Shown here: positions 38,731 through 49,430 of the stretch, in pieces
Numbering within the stretch: the first letter of the stretch is position 1
How the letters are laid out: each line of letters opens with the position of its first letter
Origin: Aurantiochytrium sp. KH105
Lineage: Eukaryota > Sar > Bigyra > Thraustochytrida > Thraustochytriidae
Assembly: GCA_003116975.1 (NCBI GenBank)
Contig: BGKB01000251.1
Span: forward strand, 1 to 62,797
Direction: 5' to 3'
Length of the DNA stretch: 62,797 nt
The notes under the pieces: model-generated
Told to the model about the DNA's origin: nothing
The model's database searches: none
What the model saw: the letters and a program-made list of their open reading frames with translations, nothing else
Translations under genes and position numbers: made by a program

Positions 38731-39420
38731 TTAGGCGTTGCCGGCGTAGCGAGCAGCGCGACGCTCGCCGCGGCCCGTGGCGTGGTAACCCTTCTGGATA
38801 GGTGCGACAGCGCGAGATGCGCCACAGCTCTGGCACTGCAAAAAGGCCATACGCGAGTTGGCATCACGGACGAGCTTGGTTTCAACTTGTTTGCACATGG
38901 AGCACGTGACATACTCGCCAATGTACTTGACGAGAATGCTGCTAATGTTCTTGGGCGTGAACTTGCCCTTCATGATAAAACGTTTGCTGCCGTCAATACT
39001 GCCGGTCGTACCGAGCTCGGCCAGAAAGAAGCGCATGACGTGGTCTGGGTCACGGCGCATACCCTGGCAGATGGCGTCAAAGTTCGCAAAGAGAATCTTG
39101 CTCGTACCGAGCCGCATCACCTCGGGCGGCCGCAGCACGGCGCGCTTCTTGTTCACGAGATCCGGGTTGTTGGCGCGCAGCTCTGCGTACATGCGGTCCA
39201 AGAGGTGCTGGTAAGAGAACCCGAACTCTCCGGCGTCCGTGATGGACCGCTTGTTGGCCTTGAGCTCCTCGGCCTCGCCCTGCTCAAGCAGCGGAGAGTC
39301 CTTGATTTCCTTCTTCTTCTTGCTCTTCTTGCTCTTCTTCTTGGACAGCTTCAGCGAGTCCAGCATCGCCTGGACGGACTCGTCAACCTGGGCATCGTTC
39401 ACCGTGGGCTCCTCCGCCAT
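38731..39420 (-). CDS. EIF2S2: Translation initiation factor eIF2 subunit beta
   Basis: 229 aa from the ATG at 39420 (MAEEPTVND). The frame runs 39 codons further up, but those codons come from a GATCC repeat and Ser/Arg-rich 5' leader. One lysine block (KKKSKKSKKKK, about 26-36) stands for the three K-boxes of the animal protein, which bind eIF5 and eIF2B epsilon. The core (about 60-165, with RRDPDHVMRFFLAELGTTGSIDG) contacts eIF2 gamma. The C-terminal zinc ribbon is intact (CSMC, then CQSC). It is part of the eIF2-GTP-Met-tRNAi ternary complex. Human eIF2 beta is about 333 aa; this one is short at the N-terminus. Confidence 0.93.
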   Translation of the reverse strand: MAEEPTVNDAQVDESVQAMLDSLKLSKKKSKKSKKKKEIKDSPLLEQGEAEELKANKRSITDAGEFGFSYQHLLDRMYAELRANNPDLVNKKRAVLRPPEVMRLGTSKILFANFDAICQGMRRDPDHVMRFFLAELGTTGSIDGSKRFIMKGKFTPKNISSILVKYIGEYVTCSMCKQVETKLVRDANSRMAFLQCQSCGASRAVAPIQKGYHATGRGERRAARYAGNA

Positions 39421-40270
39421 CGTGCTCTCCTGCTCCGCGCTCCTCCACGTACGCGAGCTCCGCGAGCTCGACGCTGCTCGACTGCTCCGATCCAATCCGA
39501 TCCGATCCGATCCGATCCGGTCCGATCCGAGCTGCAAGGCCGAGCTGCTCGCTCCACTCGCGGCTGCTGCGCGGCGGACGCGGCGCGGCGGCGGGCGGGG
39601 CGCGGGGCGCGGGCGGCGGGGCGGCCGGCGGGCGCGCGGCGAGACGGCGGCGGCGGCGACGCGGCTGCTTGTTGAGACTCTGTGGCCGAGACGCGCCCGG
39701 CCTATCTGCGCTGGCGCCGCGGCCGCGCGGTAAGTGGCCTAACGACCGTCGCCGGCGGCCGGCGGCCGGCGGCCAGGGCGGGCGAGCCCAGCTTCTTTCT
39801 TCAGCCGATTGTAATCAGATTGAGATGATGAGGAGGACGGTGACGACGAAGAGGGCAAATGTTGGTAGACGTTTGAGCTGTCGTCCAAGATCAAGCTCAC
39901 AATTCTGGGCACTGGAGCTAGAAAGTAATGAATAACTTTAGCTTTGCTGACTTCTTGTGAATTTTCGTAAAAGGAACGAGATTTCCAAAGAACCGATGGG
40001 CTGTTCGAGAGGCGGGCTCACAATTCTGGACACTGGAGTTAGAAAGTAATGAATAACTTTAGCTTTGCTGTCTTCTTGTGAATTTTCGTAAAAGGAACGA
40101 GATTTCCAAAGAACCGATGGGCTGCTCGAGAGGCGGCCACTAAAGCTGCTTAAAAGCAGACTCACCATACGCAAGAAGCTAGAAACAAGAAAAGAAAAGA
40201 CTTTTACAACAACGTAAAATAAAACCTAGGCCCTCCCTCGCCCAGACTGCACTGCACTGCGAGATAGAAA
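39421..40270. other. Spacer with GATCC run and 121-bp tandem repeat
   Basis: eIF2 beta promoter and leader, including GATCC units at 39488-39530 and a GC-rich CGGC block to about 39780, then the 121-bp tandem repeat and the 3' flank of the second channel gene. No gene seen. Confidence 0.6.
39895..40136. repeat. Tandem duplication of a 121-bp unit
   Basis: 39895-40015 and 40016-40136 are head-to-tail copies differing at four positions (117 of 121 identical). AT-rich and noncoding. Confidence 0.95.
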
Positions 40271-41302
40271 TCAGGCCTTGTCAAATGACTCGGCGCTCTG
40301 GATTGCTGTCGGCCTCTGGTTCTCACAGCGACTCAAGACGGTCTCAAAGTCGTTGTACTTGGTGTTCTCGCAGGTTCTGCGCACAGGCAGCATCACAAAG
40401 ACTTCGTATGCCACGATGACCACGACAAATACCGCATGCAACGCGCAAAAGATACTCCAGCAAATCGTGCGCACATTGAACTCCTCGAGCTCGGGAATGA
40501 GCTCAGTAAATGACGCGAGCACGAGCACAAGAGCGCCAAAGAAGAACATGCCAAGCTTATAGTAGTCCGCAAACGTGACGCGAGATCCACTCGAGGTAAA
40601 CGAGACACTCATTGCAATGAGCAGAGAAATGTTGAAGCTGAGACGGGAGGCTTCATCCGGAAAGAACTCAATGGAAAGGGGAGCAAGGGCAGCAAGGAGC
40701 ATCGGCTGGAGAAACACCGAAATGATGGGCTGCATAAGACCGACCTCGCGGTGCACAAAAACAGTGCAGGCCACATCGCTGTAGCTGTAGCGCCCACCAA
40801 AGCCCCTGGAAATGGTAAAATTGATCGCCGGAATCTCGATCCACTTCCAACGCTGGTAGAGCGTGGGAGCGACTTCCTCTCTACGAATGGTTGCCACGCG
40901 CTCGTCAACAACAGTAACGTCCTTGAGGCTTTGCGCAATCTCGACCGGCCAGCGCTCGCGACCGCGCAAGTAGTCGTCGGCCCACGGTACAAAGAGGAGG
41001 GTTTCGTGGTCCCAGTTGCTCGTGAACTTAATCTTGAGCTCGTGAAAGTCGTACGGGTACATGGCACCGCGCGTTCCGAGCGGGTAAACACCCTCGAGCT
41101 CGTAACAAAAGGTAAGTCTGTCGTTGTGGAATCGGACCCAGTTCGACTTGGCGACATCACCGAGGAACTGGATCCAGGGCGTGTACTCGTGGACATACGT
41201 GTTGGAGCCACTCTTGACGCAGAATGACCCATCTTTCAAAGGAATGCGCTCACTCTCGGTGATGCCAATATCGTCCAGATGTACGCGCACATAGACCAAC
41301 AT
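40271..41302 (-). CDS. Second pentameric ligand-gated ion channel homologue
   Basis: 343 aa, ATG at 41302. The protein opens directly on the first beta strand (MLVYVRVHLDDIGI). The family loop is AMYPYDFHELKIKF (YPYD at 82-85), again without the second Cys of the animal Cys-loop. Four helices at about 189-210, 220-242, 250-268 and 280-305 follow the M1-M4 spacing. It is a diverged relative of the channel at 28743-30050, not a recent copy. The ligand-binding part is shorter than usual and no signal peptide is visible, so either an upstream exon is missing or the gene is N-terminally reduced. Assembly into a working channel is not shown. Confidence 0.72.
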   Translation of the reverse strand: MLVYVRVHLDDIGITESERIPLKDGSFCVKSGSNTYVHEYTPWIQFLGDVAKSNWVRFHNDRLTFCYELEGVYPLGTRGAMYPYDFHELKIKFTSNWDHETLLFVPWADDYLRGRERWPVEIAQSLKDVTVVDERVATIRREEVAPTLYQRWKWIEIPAINFTISRGFGGRYSYSDVACTVFVHREVGLMQPIISVFLQPMLLAALAPLSIEFFPDEASRLSFNISLLIAMSVSFTSSGSRVTFADYYKLGMFFFGALVLVLASFTELIPELEEFNVRTICWSIFCALHAVFVVVIVAYEVFVMLPVRRTCENTKYNDFETVLSRCENQRPTAIQSAESFDKA

Positions 41303-43025
41303 CTTGCTGCGTTTTCATTGTCACGTCAACGTCAGCGCGTTTTGCCCTTTTCTCTCTTTTCTTTCACTCGTTTCTTCTCAGCGCTTCGCCTTGTGAAAAT
41401 TAGCGCAAAAAAAAGAAAACGTACGCTCGAAAGGTGCTGCTGTCGATGTCGATATTACGAAGGTTCATCATGTCGTACCGGACCTCCGCAAGGACCGGGC
41501 CCTTCACATGACCGCGCCAGAAGTCAATCCACGCCGCCGACCGCCCTGTGTTCGCAAATCGCATTCACGTGAGTTCTCCCGCCCGGACTTTTTCTGCGCC
41601 TCGCCACGCGTGCAACTTACGCTTGAAGACATCGCTCACGTCCACCTCGGGCATCTTCTCGCTGCTGCTACTGTTGTTTTGCCAAGAGCTCTCGCCGCTC
41701 GAGCCTCTACCAATGGCCAGACACCGCGCGCTGCGCTGCAGTCGTTGCTACAGCTGCTCCTCTTCGTGCAAAGCAGTTTTGCTTCCCCCGCGCGGGTGCC
41801 GCAGCGCGCAATGCCCAGCCCTAGGTTTTTCTGCCTTTTACACGCGCACACTCCCACGCTCGCCATCCATGGGGCCGCCGCACTTGGATTTGCAGGGTGT
41901 GTGCCTTAGGGACGTACGTAGGAGGGCCCTACGCCAGGAGAACACGTGCTGGCTTTGAGATTTTGGCCGCGGCCCAACTCGCGGGTAAGCCACCACAGCA
42001 GCCGCCGGGAATAGATTGGGTGGCGGGTCGCGGCACTGCCGTCGCTACTCACTAGACTTGAGCGCCACATCCGATCGTTCGCAGAACCACACGCAGACGT
42101 ATCTATACCTATACGTACCTACTCGCGCTGGAATCTCGTCGCTGTTACCGTCAAAAGACGATTGCGTTCCCCTTGTTCTGGCTGCTGGCCTCTTTCTGGC
42201 GGGAAGAAGTTAAAGCATTTGGAATCTCTGCTTGGCAAGCTGGCAAGCTGGCCAGCAAGTCTTCGTGGAGCGTGAAAATGAGAAATACTTTCTCCAGAAC
42301 GGGTCTTATTCTTGTGTTGGCTTGGTGAACAAGTCTCACATACCGGATAGTCACAGCTGCCAGAGGTGGCTTTGTAACGAATGACTCTTTGTGAAGGAGA
42401 TTCTGTAGGCACCAAACACGCGCCGCATATTACTCCGCCGATCCAGATGCTCCTCAGGCTGTTTCGGTCCCGAAAACGTGTTTGCTTCGTAAAGGAGTCC
42501 TCAGGCACCAAGTTTCTAGCCTCGACCATTGGCCGGGACAGGATAGAGAAGACCATGAGTGGTGGGTGGATCTCAATCTTGGTCTCGCTGTCATTAAAGC
42601 CTCGTTCACGATGATCTCTCTCAAGGTTATTGTTGTGCATGAAGCGATCGGCATGAAGAAGTCCAAAGGAAAGAGTGCAGGCCCCGAGTATTATCTATAC
42701 CATGGTAGAAGACAGACTCCCATCCATTGACGACCCGCGTGCGCGCGGAAGCGGGAGAGGTTGTTGCGGCCGCCGGCGGGGCTGCACGCCGGGTGCGGCC
42801 CAGCGAGCCGTGGCGCCCCTGCTGCTCGCGACCGCGTGCCGCGTGCGCGACGGAGCGGTGCAGCGAGCGTAGCGATAGCGTCCCGAAGGCGTCGGCCCAT
42901 CTCTTCGTTGGCACGCTTGACCCCGTGCTGCGCAAAAGCGCGCACGCGCGGCGGCGTGGGCGACCACAGGTCGCAAGCAATACGAACGAGGGATCACCTA
43001 CTCGGCTCTCTTTGTACGTATCCTC
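41303..43025. other. 1.7-kb divergent spacer
   Basis: Upstream of both the second channel gene (minus) and the gene at 43026 (plus). Scanned for upstream exons with signal-peptide character for the channel; none convincing. No gene, RNA or strong repeat seen. Confidence 0.45.
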
Positions 43026-44027
43026 ATGGGCAACAACGAAAGCGGCCCGGAAGGGTCTAATGAGGGCGGCAGCATCTTCGACATGTGCTTTGCGCCCTCG
43101 AAGGATGCTCGTCAAGGCAGCATGAAGCGCGAAACGAAACGAGCTTCCGCACATCCCGCCGACTGGATCGTAAATGCCAACTTTGTGACGCCGAGCGACC
43201 CGGACGCGGTTCGAGGAATTGTCAAAAAGACTTCTTCCGGCGTTGAGCAAGACGAGGACCAGGAAAACGTGCAGGTGAACGAGAGCGCTCGAGGAGACAA
43301 TTCTATCCTAAATCAAAATGCCGAGAACGAAGACGAATCTCAACGCAAACACATGCACACAAATGACGAGTCCAAAATTCCGCCAACATCAATGCAAGCG
43401 AGCGACGAGCGCACTGGTGAAGCGAACGAAGTAAGTACGACAGATCTCGATCAGGAAGAGGATCGTCTGCGTAAAAGGCTGCAATCGTTCAAAGTTTTGC
43501 CCAGCAAGCGCTCAGTCTTTCTTGAAGAGGCAAAGGAAACAAGCGGTCTATCCGAGAAGCAGGCCACTGTTCACAACTTACGCATGGACGTTTGCATGGC
43601 CCAGCTTCGCTCCGAAACAGCACAGTGCGTCGGCCGGAATGCTCTCAAGCACTCGAAATTAGCCTGGCCAAGTATCAGCAATCTCAATCCTGACGGGATG
43701 CCGGGCGAAAGGAGACCACGCAGCGCCAGTGAAGAGGAAACCAAGCAGATCAATAAGATGATCCATGCGCTTGACGTGCAGTTGGAGGAAGGCACAATGT
43801 CCATCGACGAGTACCTCTCAGTTGTCGCGAATTTGCGCCCTCAGACGTCCCCACTGGGCCCCTTTGACGTTTCCGCTCTGGACACAACAGGTCTTCTCTC
43901 TACGTCAATTAACGAAGATGAAGAAGACAATGAAGAGACCGATTCGCCCGAGGGCAATGCAGAGCCATCTGGCAAATCTAAAGGCAGCTTTAAAGTCTCG
44001 GAACCCCACGAGAATGCAGCAAACTAG
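43026..44027 (+). CDS. Unknown acidic protein with likely N-myristoylation signal
   Basis: 333 aa, intronless, ATG at 43026. The N-terminus MGNNESG fits N-myristoylation (Gly2, Ser6), with a nearby Cys (SIFDMCFAPS) that could be palmitoylated. The rest is hydrophilic: an acidic Glu/Asp/Asn-rich stretch (70-155), a predicted helix (DQEEDRLRKRLQSFKVLP), a middle region with VHNLRMDVCMAQLRSETAQC, and a second helical patch (EETKQINKMIHALDVQLEEGTMSIDEYLSVVANL). The tail is acidic. No family recognised. Probably a membrane-peripheral regulatory or scaffold protein (inference from composition). Confidence 0.65.
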   Translation: MGNNESGPEGSNEGGSIFDMCFAPSKDARQGSMKRETKRASAHPADWIVNANFVTPSDPDAVRGIVKKTSSGVEQDEDQENVQVNESARGDNSILNQNAENEDESQRKHMHTNDESKIPPTSMQASDERTGEANEVSTTDLDQEEDRLRKRLQSFKVLPSKRSVFLEEAKETSGLSEKQATVHNLRMDVCMAQLRSETAQCVGRNALKHSKLAWPSISNLNPDGMPGERRPRSASEEETKQINKMIHALDVQLEEGTMSIDEYLSVVANLRPQTSPLGPFDVSALDTTGLLSTSINEDEEDNEETDSPEGNAEPSGKSKGSFKVSEPHENAAN

Positions 44028-44493
44028 GCCCATTCCACACCTCAATGTCTACAATGATTATTTCACCTCCACATACGTTTTCCGAAGTTCGATCGTGAGC
44101 TTTTTCTTCTCTTATTCCTCGATCAGTTGCCGAAGATCGCCTTTGCTGTTCTCTTGAAATGAAACAGAGAAAAGTCAGTTAGGAAAGATGTTGCCCCTTT
44201 GTGCCCCTTTGACGTCTCTCGATAGATGGGCTGGCTGACACAAGCTGCTTCACACTCACTGACAAATAGTTGTTCAACACATGGCCGTCATGATTGGCGT
44301 CGAAACGTTTGACCAAGGCTGGGAACCTCAGCTGAGACAAGGTCGAAAGCGAGAGAACTCCTAATGAAAATAAACCCCCTTCGGCCGAGACAAAGTCGAA
44401 AGCAAGAGAACTTCTTTTGAATCTTAACCTTGAGCTAATCATGTCATTCTGCTTGATTACAAAGGGATGTGAGACTGTTCTTGGCTGCAGAGC
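44028..44493. other. Convergent spacer
   Basis: Two 3' flanks facing each other. Contains a short imperfect direct repeat (about 44334-44361 and 44387-44413, GAGACAA/AAGGTCGAAAGCGAGAGAAC type). No gene seen. Confidence 0.5.
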
Positions 44494-45378
44494 TCAGGAG
44501 ACCAGCTGCTGCATGAGCTGTACACAGCCGCCCCGGTAACTGGAGCCGAAAATGTTCATGTGATTCAGATGGTGATGCAGCTCATAGAGCTTGGCGCGCT
44601 GCTGAAAGCCAGGTTCGCGCGGAAGCACAGCGTGGTATGCCTCGAAAAAAGCTTGGGAAAATCCACCAAACATGTACGCAATCCCAAGGTCCGCTTCGGC
44701 GTGGCCATAGTAGGCGGCGGGATCAAAGATGCACGGTTTGCCTTCAGTGACGCCCACATTCCCAGACCACAGATCCCCGTGCAAAATCGATGGCTTGATG
44801 TCTTCAATGACCAGATCAGAGAACAAGGTTGGCAAACGTTTCCGTAGTTGCGCGCCGAGCTCCTGCATCTCTACATCCTCAGGATACCGACGCTTGGCCT
44901 CTTCGAGTTGGAAGCCGAGACGAAATTCGTCCCAAAATTCAACCCAGTTGAGCGAGCGCGCCTCCGAGTTGTTCGGCTGCTCAAGCGCGCCGCAGCATCC
45001 GTCCACTGGGAAACCAAAGCCCACGTGCAGTTCCTGCTTTTGGGCGTGCATTGTGGCCAATGCCTTGCCAAAGGCGGCCTGCATGTCGTCGCCAAGCCTT
45101 CCGCCCAGATCCAAGTGTTCCACGCAAACGAATCCTCCGCGATCTGACGTCTCGCCTGCAAGCAACGCCTTGGGTACCTTGAGCTCTTTGGGCGCGCTGT
45201 GCCGCAGGTGCTCGAGGCCCAAGCGTTCGTACTCGAGCATGCTGATGTCCGCGTCGGCACCGCCGGTCCCAAACTTGACAAAGACGCGCCCTGCCGAGGG
45301 ACTGCGCAGCGTCCTGCTTGCCTCAATCTCCACAGGCCCGTGGCCCGCGGCCTCCAGCTGCGTCGCGACGGCCTTCAT
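44494..45378 (-). CDS. Fructosamine/ketosamine-3-kinase
   Basis: 294 aa, intronless, ATG at 45378. Whole-length match to the fructosamine kinase family: N-terminal VFVKFGTG with the ATP-binding Lys, EYERLGLEHLR, EHLDLGG, then the catalytic loop HGDLWSGN and the metal motif FDPAAYYGHAEADLG. The C-terminus (YELHHHLNHMNIFGSSYRGG) is also typical. The enzyme phosphorylates ketoamines on glycated proteins at O-3, causing the sugar to fall off (protein deglycation). Family length is about 290-310 aa, so the gene is complete. It shares a short divergent promoter with the zinc finger/ankyrin gene. Confidence 0.92.
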   Translation of the reverse strand: MKAVATQLEAAGHGPVEIEASRTLRSPSAGRVFVKFGTGGADADISMLEYERLGLEHLRHSAPKELKVPKALLAGETSDRGGFVCVEHLDLGGRLGDDMQAAFGKALATMHAQKQELHVGFGFPVDGCCGALEQPNNSEARSLNWVEFWDEFRLGFQLEEAKRRYPEDVEMQELGAQLRKRLPTLFSDLVIEDIKPSILHGDLWSGNVGVTEGKPCIFDPAAYYGHAEADLGIAYMFGGFSQAFFEAYHAVLPREPGFQQRAKLYELHHHLNHMNIFGSSYRGGCVQLMQQLVS

Positions 45379-45772
45379 CTTTCGCGCGAAGTTTCGTCAA
45401 CTTGTCTCACGCGAGTTCCTAGTCCTGGTTCTGCTTTTGCCTCCCCCAAAATATCCTCTGGCATTTTAGGCTTTGCCTCATCATTCATCCCTTGTCGCGC
45501 CCGCGTGACCATCGAGACGATACACAGACTTCGACTTGTGCTCTGCCACGCGCGAGGAACAAGCTCGCTCCGAAGAAGACGAAGCCTTGCGAGCTGAGCC
45601 GAGCCGCAGCTGCTGCCAGGCGCACGTGCGTGCACGCCCTCCTCCTCCTCGCTGCGACGACCGGTCGACCCTGACCCTGACTCTGACCTCGACGAGATGG
45701 TGATGGCACAAGAGACGCTAGCCCACTGAGCTGCGCGCAGAGTCCGTTCAGGGCGCCGGCTGGGCCGCGGCG
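45379..45772. promoter_or_regulatory. Divergent promoter region
   Basis: 394 bp between the starts of the fructosamine kinase gene (minus) and the zinc finger/ankyrin gene (plus). No specific element identified. Confidence 0.5.
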
Positions 45773-47155
45773 ATGCAAGGAAACGCGCTCGGGCTCGCCG
45801 ACGAGGCTGGCGAGGCTTCGGGTGCCCCCTCGGCGGTCTTCGCAGCGGCAACAAAGGCGCCAGAGGCGACAACGCGGGAGGCGGGAGCCCTGCTGACCAC
45901 GAAATCGGAGACCGCTTCGCTACGACGCAAGCGACCGCGAGAGGAGGACTATGTAGACCAAAGCCCGGGAGCAAGTCTGCCGTCAGGAATCAAGGACAAG
46001 CAAAATCTCTCGCAGAGTAAGCTTCGCTGCCCGTTGTGCCCAGCGCGCTCGCAGAAAAGGTTCGCGCCTGGCCGGAGTTTCCGCGCACATTTGCGAGCGC
46101 GCCACAAAGACGATGCAGCGACGGCGCAAGTGCAAGACTGGGAGCTCTTTGAGACGAGCTTTCGGCCACGCGCCGAAGCGTTCACAGTCTCCTGCGAAAA
46201 AGAGGAGTCTCTACGCAAATCGAAAATTCGCAAGAAAACCGCAAGCAAGGATCCGGTTGTGGTCCAGACAAGTCCGCAGGCCCCAGGATGGGTGGCATTG
46301 GCGCAGAACGATGCGCTGGACAAACTCAAGTCGCTCGAATCCGGCGAAATGTGGTCGATCGAATCCAGGGACCGATTGGGCGCAACTGCCGAGCATTACG
46401 CTGCGGGCGCAGGCGCCATGTCGGTCCTGCGATATTGTGTTGCCAGGAGACATGCAAGATGCCCGTTCCACGCATCGTTGCACGAAGCAGATTCCCAAGG
46501 AGTCACCGATGAGCAAGCATGTACGTGCTCGCCCACGCTCGCAAGACGAAAAGATGGCCGTGCGGCTTTGCATTGGGCATGTCGCAATGGCCAGCTCGAA
46601 GCTGCACGATATCTTGTCCAAGACTGCCACGAGGAGATCGGAACACCTACTTTTGACGGGTCGACGCCGCTCATGTATGCAATTTTCGGGGCGAATTTAC
46701 CCGTTGCGAAAGCCATGGTGCAGTGGGGCGCTGATCCAAAGGCAAAAAATTCCTGGGCCTGTGGCTTGGTACATTGGCTGGCAATCAGCCGTTGTAAAGA
46801 TGAAGCGCGTGTTCGCTCCATGTGCGATTGGATCGCAAGAGATCTTGGACTCTCATTTTCTACCGTGCAAAAAGAAGGAAGGTCGCCGTTGCACAAGGCT
46901 GCATACATTGACAATCGCGGCGTTGTTGGATGGATGCTCGACAATCTCACAGACGAAGAGCTTCGAAATTCAGCACTTCCCGACAATGGCGGGCAAAGAC
47001 CAAGCAGCCTCGCTATGCGTGCGCATCACAAAGAGACAGCATCACTACTTCACGTCTTGGAAGCGCGTCTTGAAGGACCTCAAAACGCTCGAAACACTCT
47101 CTCCATGTCATCCACGAACTCGCACGATCAAGCAAGCAGAGACAGTCAGAATTGA
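45773..47155 (+). CDS. C2H2 zinc finger and ankyrin repeat protein
   Basis: 460 aa, intronless, ATG at 45773. A basic patch (LRRKRPREED, about 51-60) resembles a nuclear localisation signal. One C2H2-like finger follows (about 85-111: CPLC, then HLRARH, with a long spacer). A Lys/Arg-rich linker leads to ankyrin repeats from about 205 to 440: DRLGATAEHYAAGAGAM, DGRAALHWACRNGQLEAARYL, DGSTPLMYAIFGANLPVAKAM, EGRSPLHKAAYIDNRGVVGWM. The repeat between the first and second is interrupted by a Cys/His-rich insert (CPFHASLHEADSQGVTDEQACTCSP). A protein-binding nuclear factor is likely; no specific function known. Confidence 0.72.
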   Translation: MQGNALGLADEAGEASGAPSAVFAAATKAPEATTREAGALLTTKSETASLRRKRPREEDYVDQSPGASLPSGIKDKQNLSQSKLRCPLCPARSQKRFAPGRSFRAHLRARHKDDAATAQVQDWELFETSFRPRAEAFTVSCEKEESLRKSKIRKKTASKDPVVVQTSPQAPGWVALAQNDALDKLKSLESGEMWSIESRDRLGATAEHYAAGAGAMSVLRYCVARRHARCPFHASLHEADSQGVTDEQACTCSPTLARRKDGRAALHWACRNGQLEAARYLVQDCHEEIGTPTFDGSTPLMYAIFGANLPVAKAMVQWGADPKAKNSWACGLVHWLAISRCKDEARVRSMCDWIARDLGLSFSTVQKEGRSPLHKAAYIDNRGVVGWMLDNLTDEELRNSALPDNGGQRPSSLAMRAHHKETASLLHVLEARLEGPQNARNTLSMSSTNSHDQASRDSQN

Positions 47156-49430
47156 AAGTAAAAGCGGACGCCCACGTCCTCAGACCGCAGATCCCCATGC
47201 AAGATCGAGAGACTAGCGCTTGTTGCTCGACGTATAAGAGCAGTACGTGGGGACTTGGCCTCAAAATCACGGTGGGAGCAACGCTCAATGTACCATGAAT
47301 CCTTGCTTTCAGAACATTATGACACACAAATGCAGGCAGCGTTGGTAGATGATGTGCTCGCCAAACGCAAGGTCCTGTCTTCGTAGGATGCAACCAACCA
47401 TTTTGCTTTCAAGTATCCACGACCTCTCGTAATTCGTATTCGAAATATGTGAGGGACGCCTCGTTGCCTCTTTTCTCCGATGCTATTGTGACATCGAGAC
47501 ACGAATCGATCCTTCATCTTTCGATGCAAAGTATGGAGCTTGTAAATCCTTCGATTTCGAATCACAAATGAAAGAAGGCGAGTCCAAGCGTTGCTTTCGC
47601 GCACAAGAGTCAGAAAACCGCCATTACTCGCTTTTTTTTCTTTCCTTCTCCATCGTCCGCCCGGACAAACGAGCATCGTCCACCGGCAACCGGCAATGGC
47701 GCTGTCTGCTTTCTCCATCGATCAGCCCCTTCACATTCGAGTATGCACCCCCGGCGGCATCTAGTCACATCCTGAGGGATGGTCGCGAAGGCTCGCGGCT
47801 GAGCAACGAGCCAGCGAGTGAAAAGAGAAGCCAGCGAACAGAAGAAAAGTGCGGCAGATTGTATCGCTTCTTCGGTTCTCTGTTGCAAATGAATTCCGAC
47901 ATTTGAACAAACCGGACTTGGCAGTGGGCGCAGCGTGGTCTTCCACAAGCCAGCTTGGCGGCTTCAGTGGCAGTTGGACTCTGCGGGACTTCCGATGAGC
48001 TCCGAAGGCCCTCGGGATGTCCCGATACGTCGGAAACCCATTGACCACCGATGCCTCATTGCAAAGACATACAGAGAGAGAGAGAGAGAAGCTGAATGGA
48101 TGAATGGATTCTCAGTTGAAGACCAATGAAAGCCAGCAGCCTCTGCAGGACCTACGCCGATATTGGTCACCCACAAGCTCGAGTGCAGAGATGCCAAATC
48201 TACCGTCATGTCCCATCAGCAGTCTCTGTCTGGCTTGCTTGCTGGCTAATTGCATGACTGTCTACCTGACTGGCCCCCCTGCGCAAGCGCAAGCGAGGTT
48301 CCGAGCGCACCATCAGCGTCGCTTTCGCAGTCGCTGCCGCGTCGTGGTGCTATTTGGTGGCGTCGTTGATGGACGTCCTCGACCGTTAAAAATTGTTTTC
48401 CTTTCTGACGGACAGTGAATTCGAATTTTTTCAATTTGCAAAGTCCTGCTTTTGTGAATCGACAAGTGAAAGAGCATGGATGCAGGCCCACTTATTAATT
48501 TTCCGGAATGGATCCTGCTTCCACGCAGCAGCAGCCAGCACCTGACGGCAACAGTTGGCAGCCCGTCTCAAGACGGAATGGACAACTGCGCGTCAAGGCG
48601 TGCATTGCAACGATGAACGGGCTCCGCCCGACCTTTGCGGACAAGGTTCGCAACCGTGGCCTGGACCCAAGAGTGGCAGCGCCCCAAGGAGCCTCGGGGG
48701 TCAATCAAGCAACATCACCCGGCGCAAAGTGCGTGCTCGCTCGCTGCCTGACCACGAGCATTGACAGCGAGATGCCAAACCCTGCCTCGGCGCCGCAATC
48801 GCGCATCCTCGTGCTACTTCAGTATCACTGTTAGGAAACACGAGAAGAAAGAAAAAAAGTGTGGCCACTGTCCGCCTGCCTCCGATGCTGGGAAAGTGCA
48901 CGTGGGGTGGGTCATGCTGACTTATGCGCTGCGATGGACTCGTTGCAGTGAAAGATCCAGTGCAACAAGACGAGCAAGCACCAGTTTCGGTAGCAAGCGT
49001 CTAACATCACTGCGTATGCCCGCCCTTGACGAGGGTCAGAGCACGAAGGACCGCCTCCACGATGTCGGAGTCAATGTGCCTTGGACCTTGTAGAGTTTTC
49101 GGTGGCCGTCCTCTGCCTGTCGCAGGCGTGCGCTCTAGAGGGCCAGAGCTCGCTCTCAAGCCCTACGGAAGTCCGGAGGGACATACTGGGTCGGGACGAT
49201 CGATGTTGGCCGCCTATTGCGATCAGTGTCGCGGGCCATCCCACGTCCCCGATCGGCTCGTCGGCGGCTGCCGCTGGCCAGCAGAACCGCAACCAAGAGC
49301 AAGCAAAGCAAAACCCAAAGCACTCACTCGAGCAACTCGCACGTCTTTGCGCAAGCCACCGCCGACAACCCACGAAAAGTAGCAGTTAGCAACCGCAGCC
49401 ATCAAGGCGTTTCCGAAGATCAACCCGAAG
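47156..49430. other. 2.3-kb spacer
   Basis: No convincing gene. Has a GA run at 48072-48089 and otherwise mixed sequence. A 108-codon frame at 48508-48834 with a usable ATG is possible but has no recognisable feature. Confidence 0.45.

Noticed and set aside
42119..42640. 173-codon minus-strand frame upstream of the gene at 43026
   Set aside because: No recognisable motif and equal-length frames on the opposite strand; considered as a missing 5' exon for the channel gene, but it has no signal-peptide character.
48508..48834. 108-codon frame MDPASTQQQPAPDGNSW...
   Set aside because: Has a usable ATG but no domain, no hydrophobic or helical pattern, and an overlapping frame of similar quality; not enough to call a gene.
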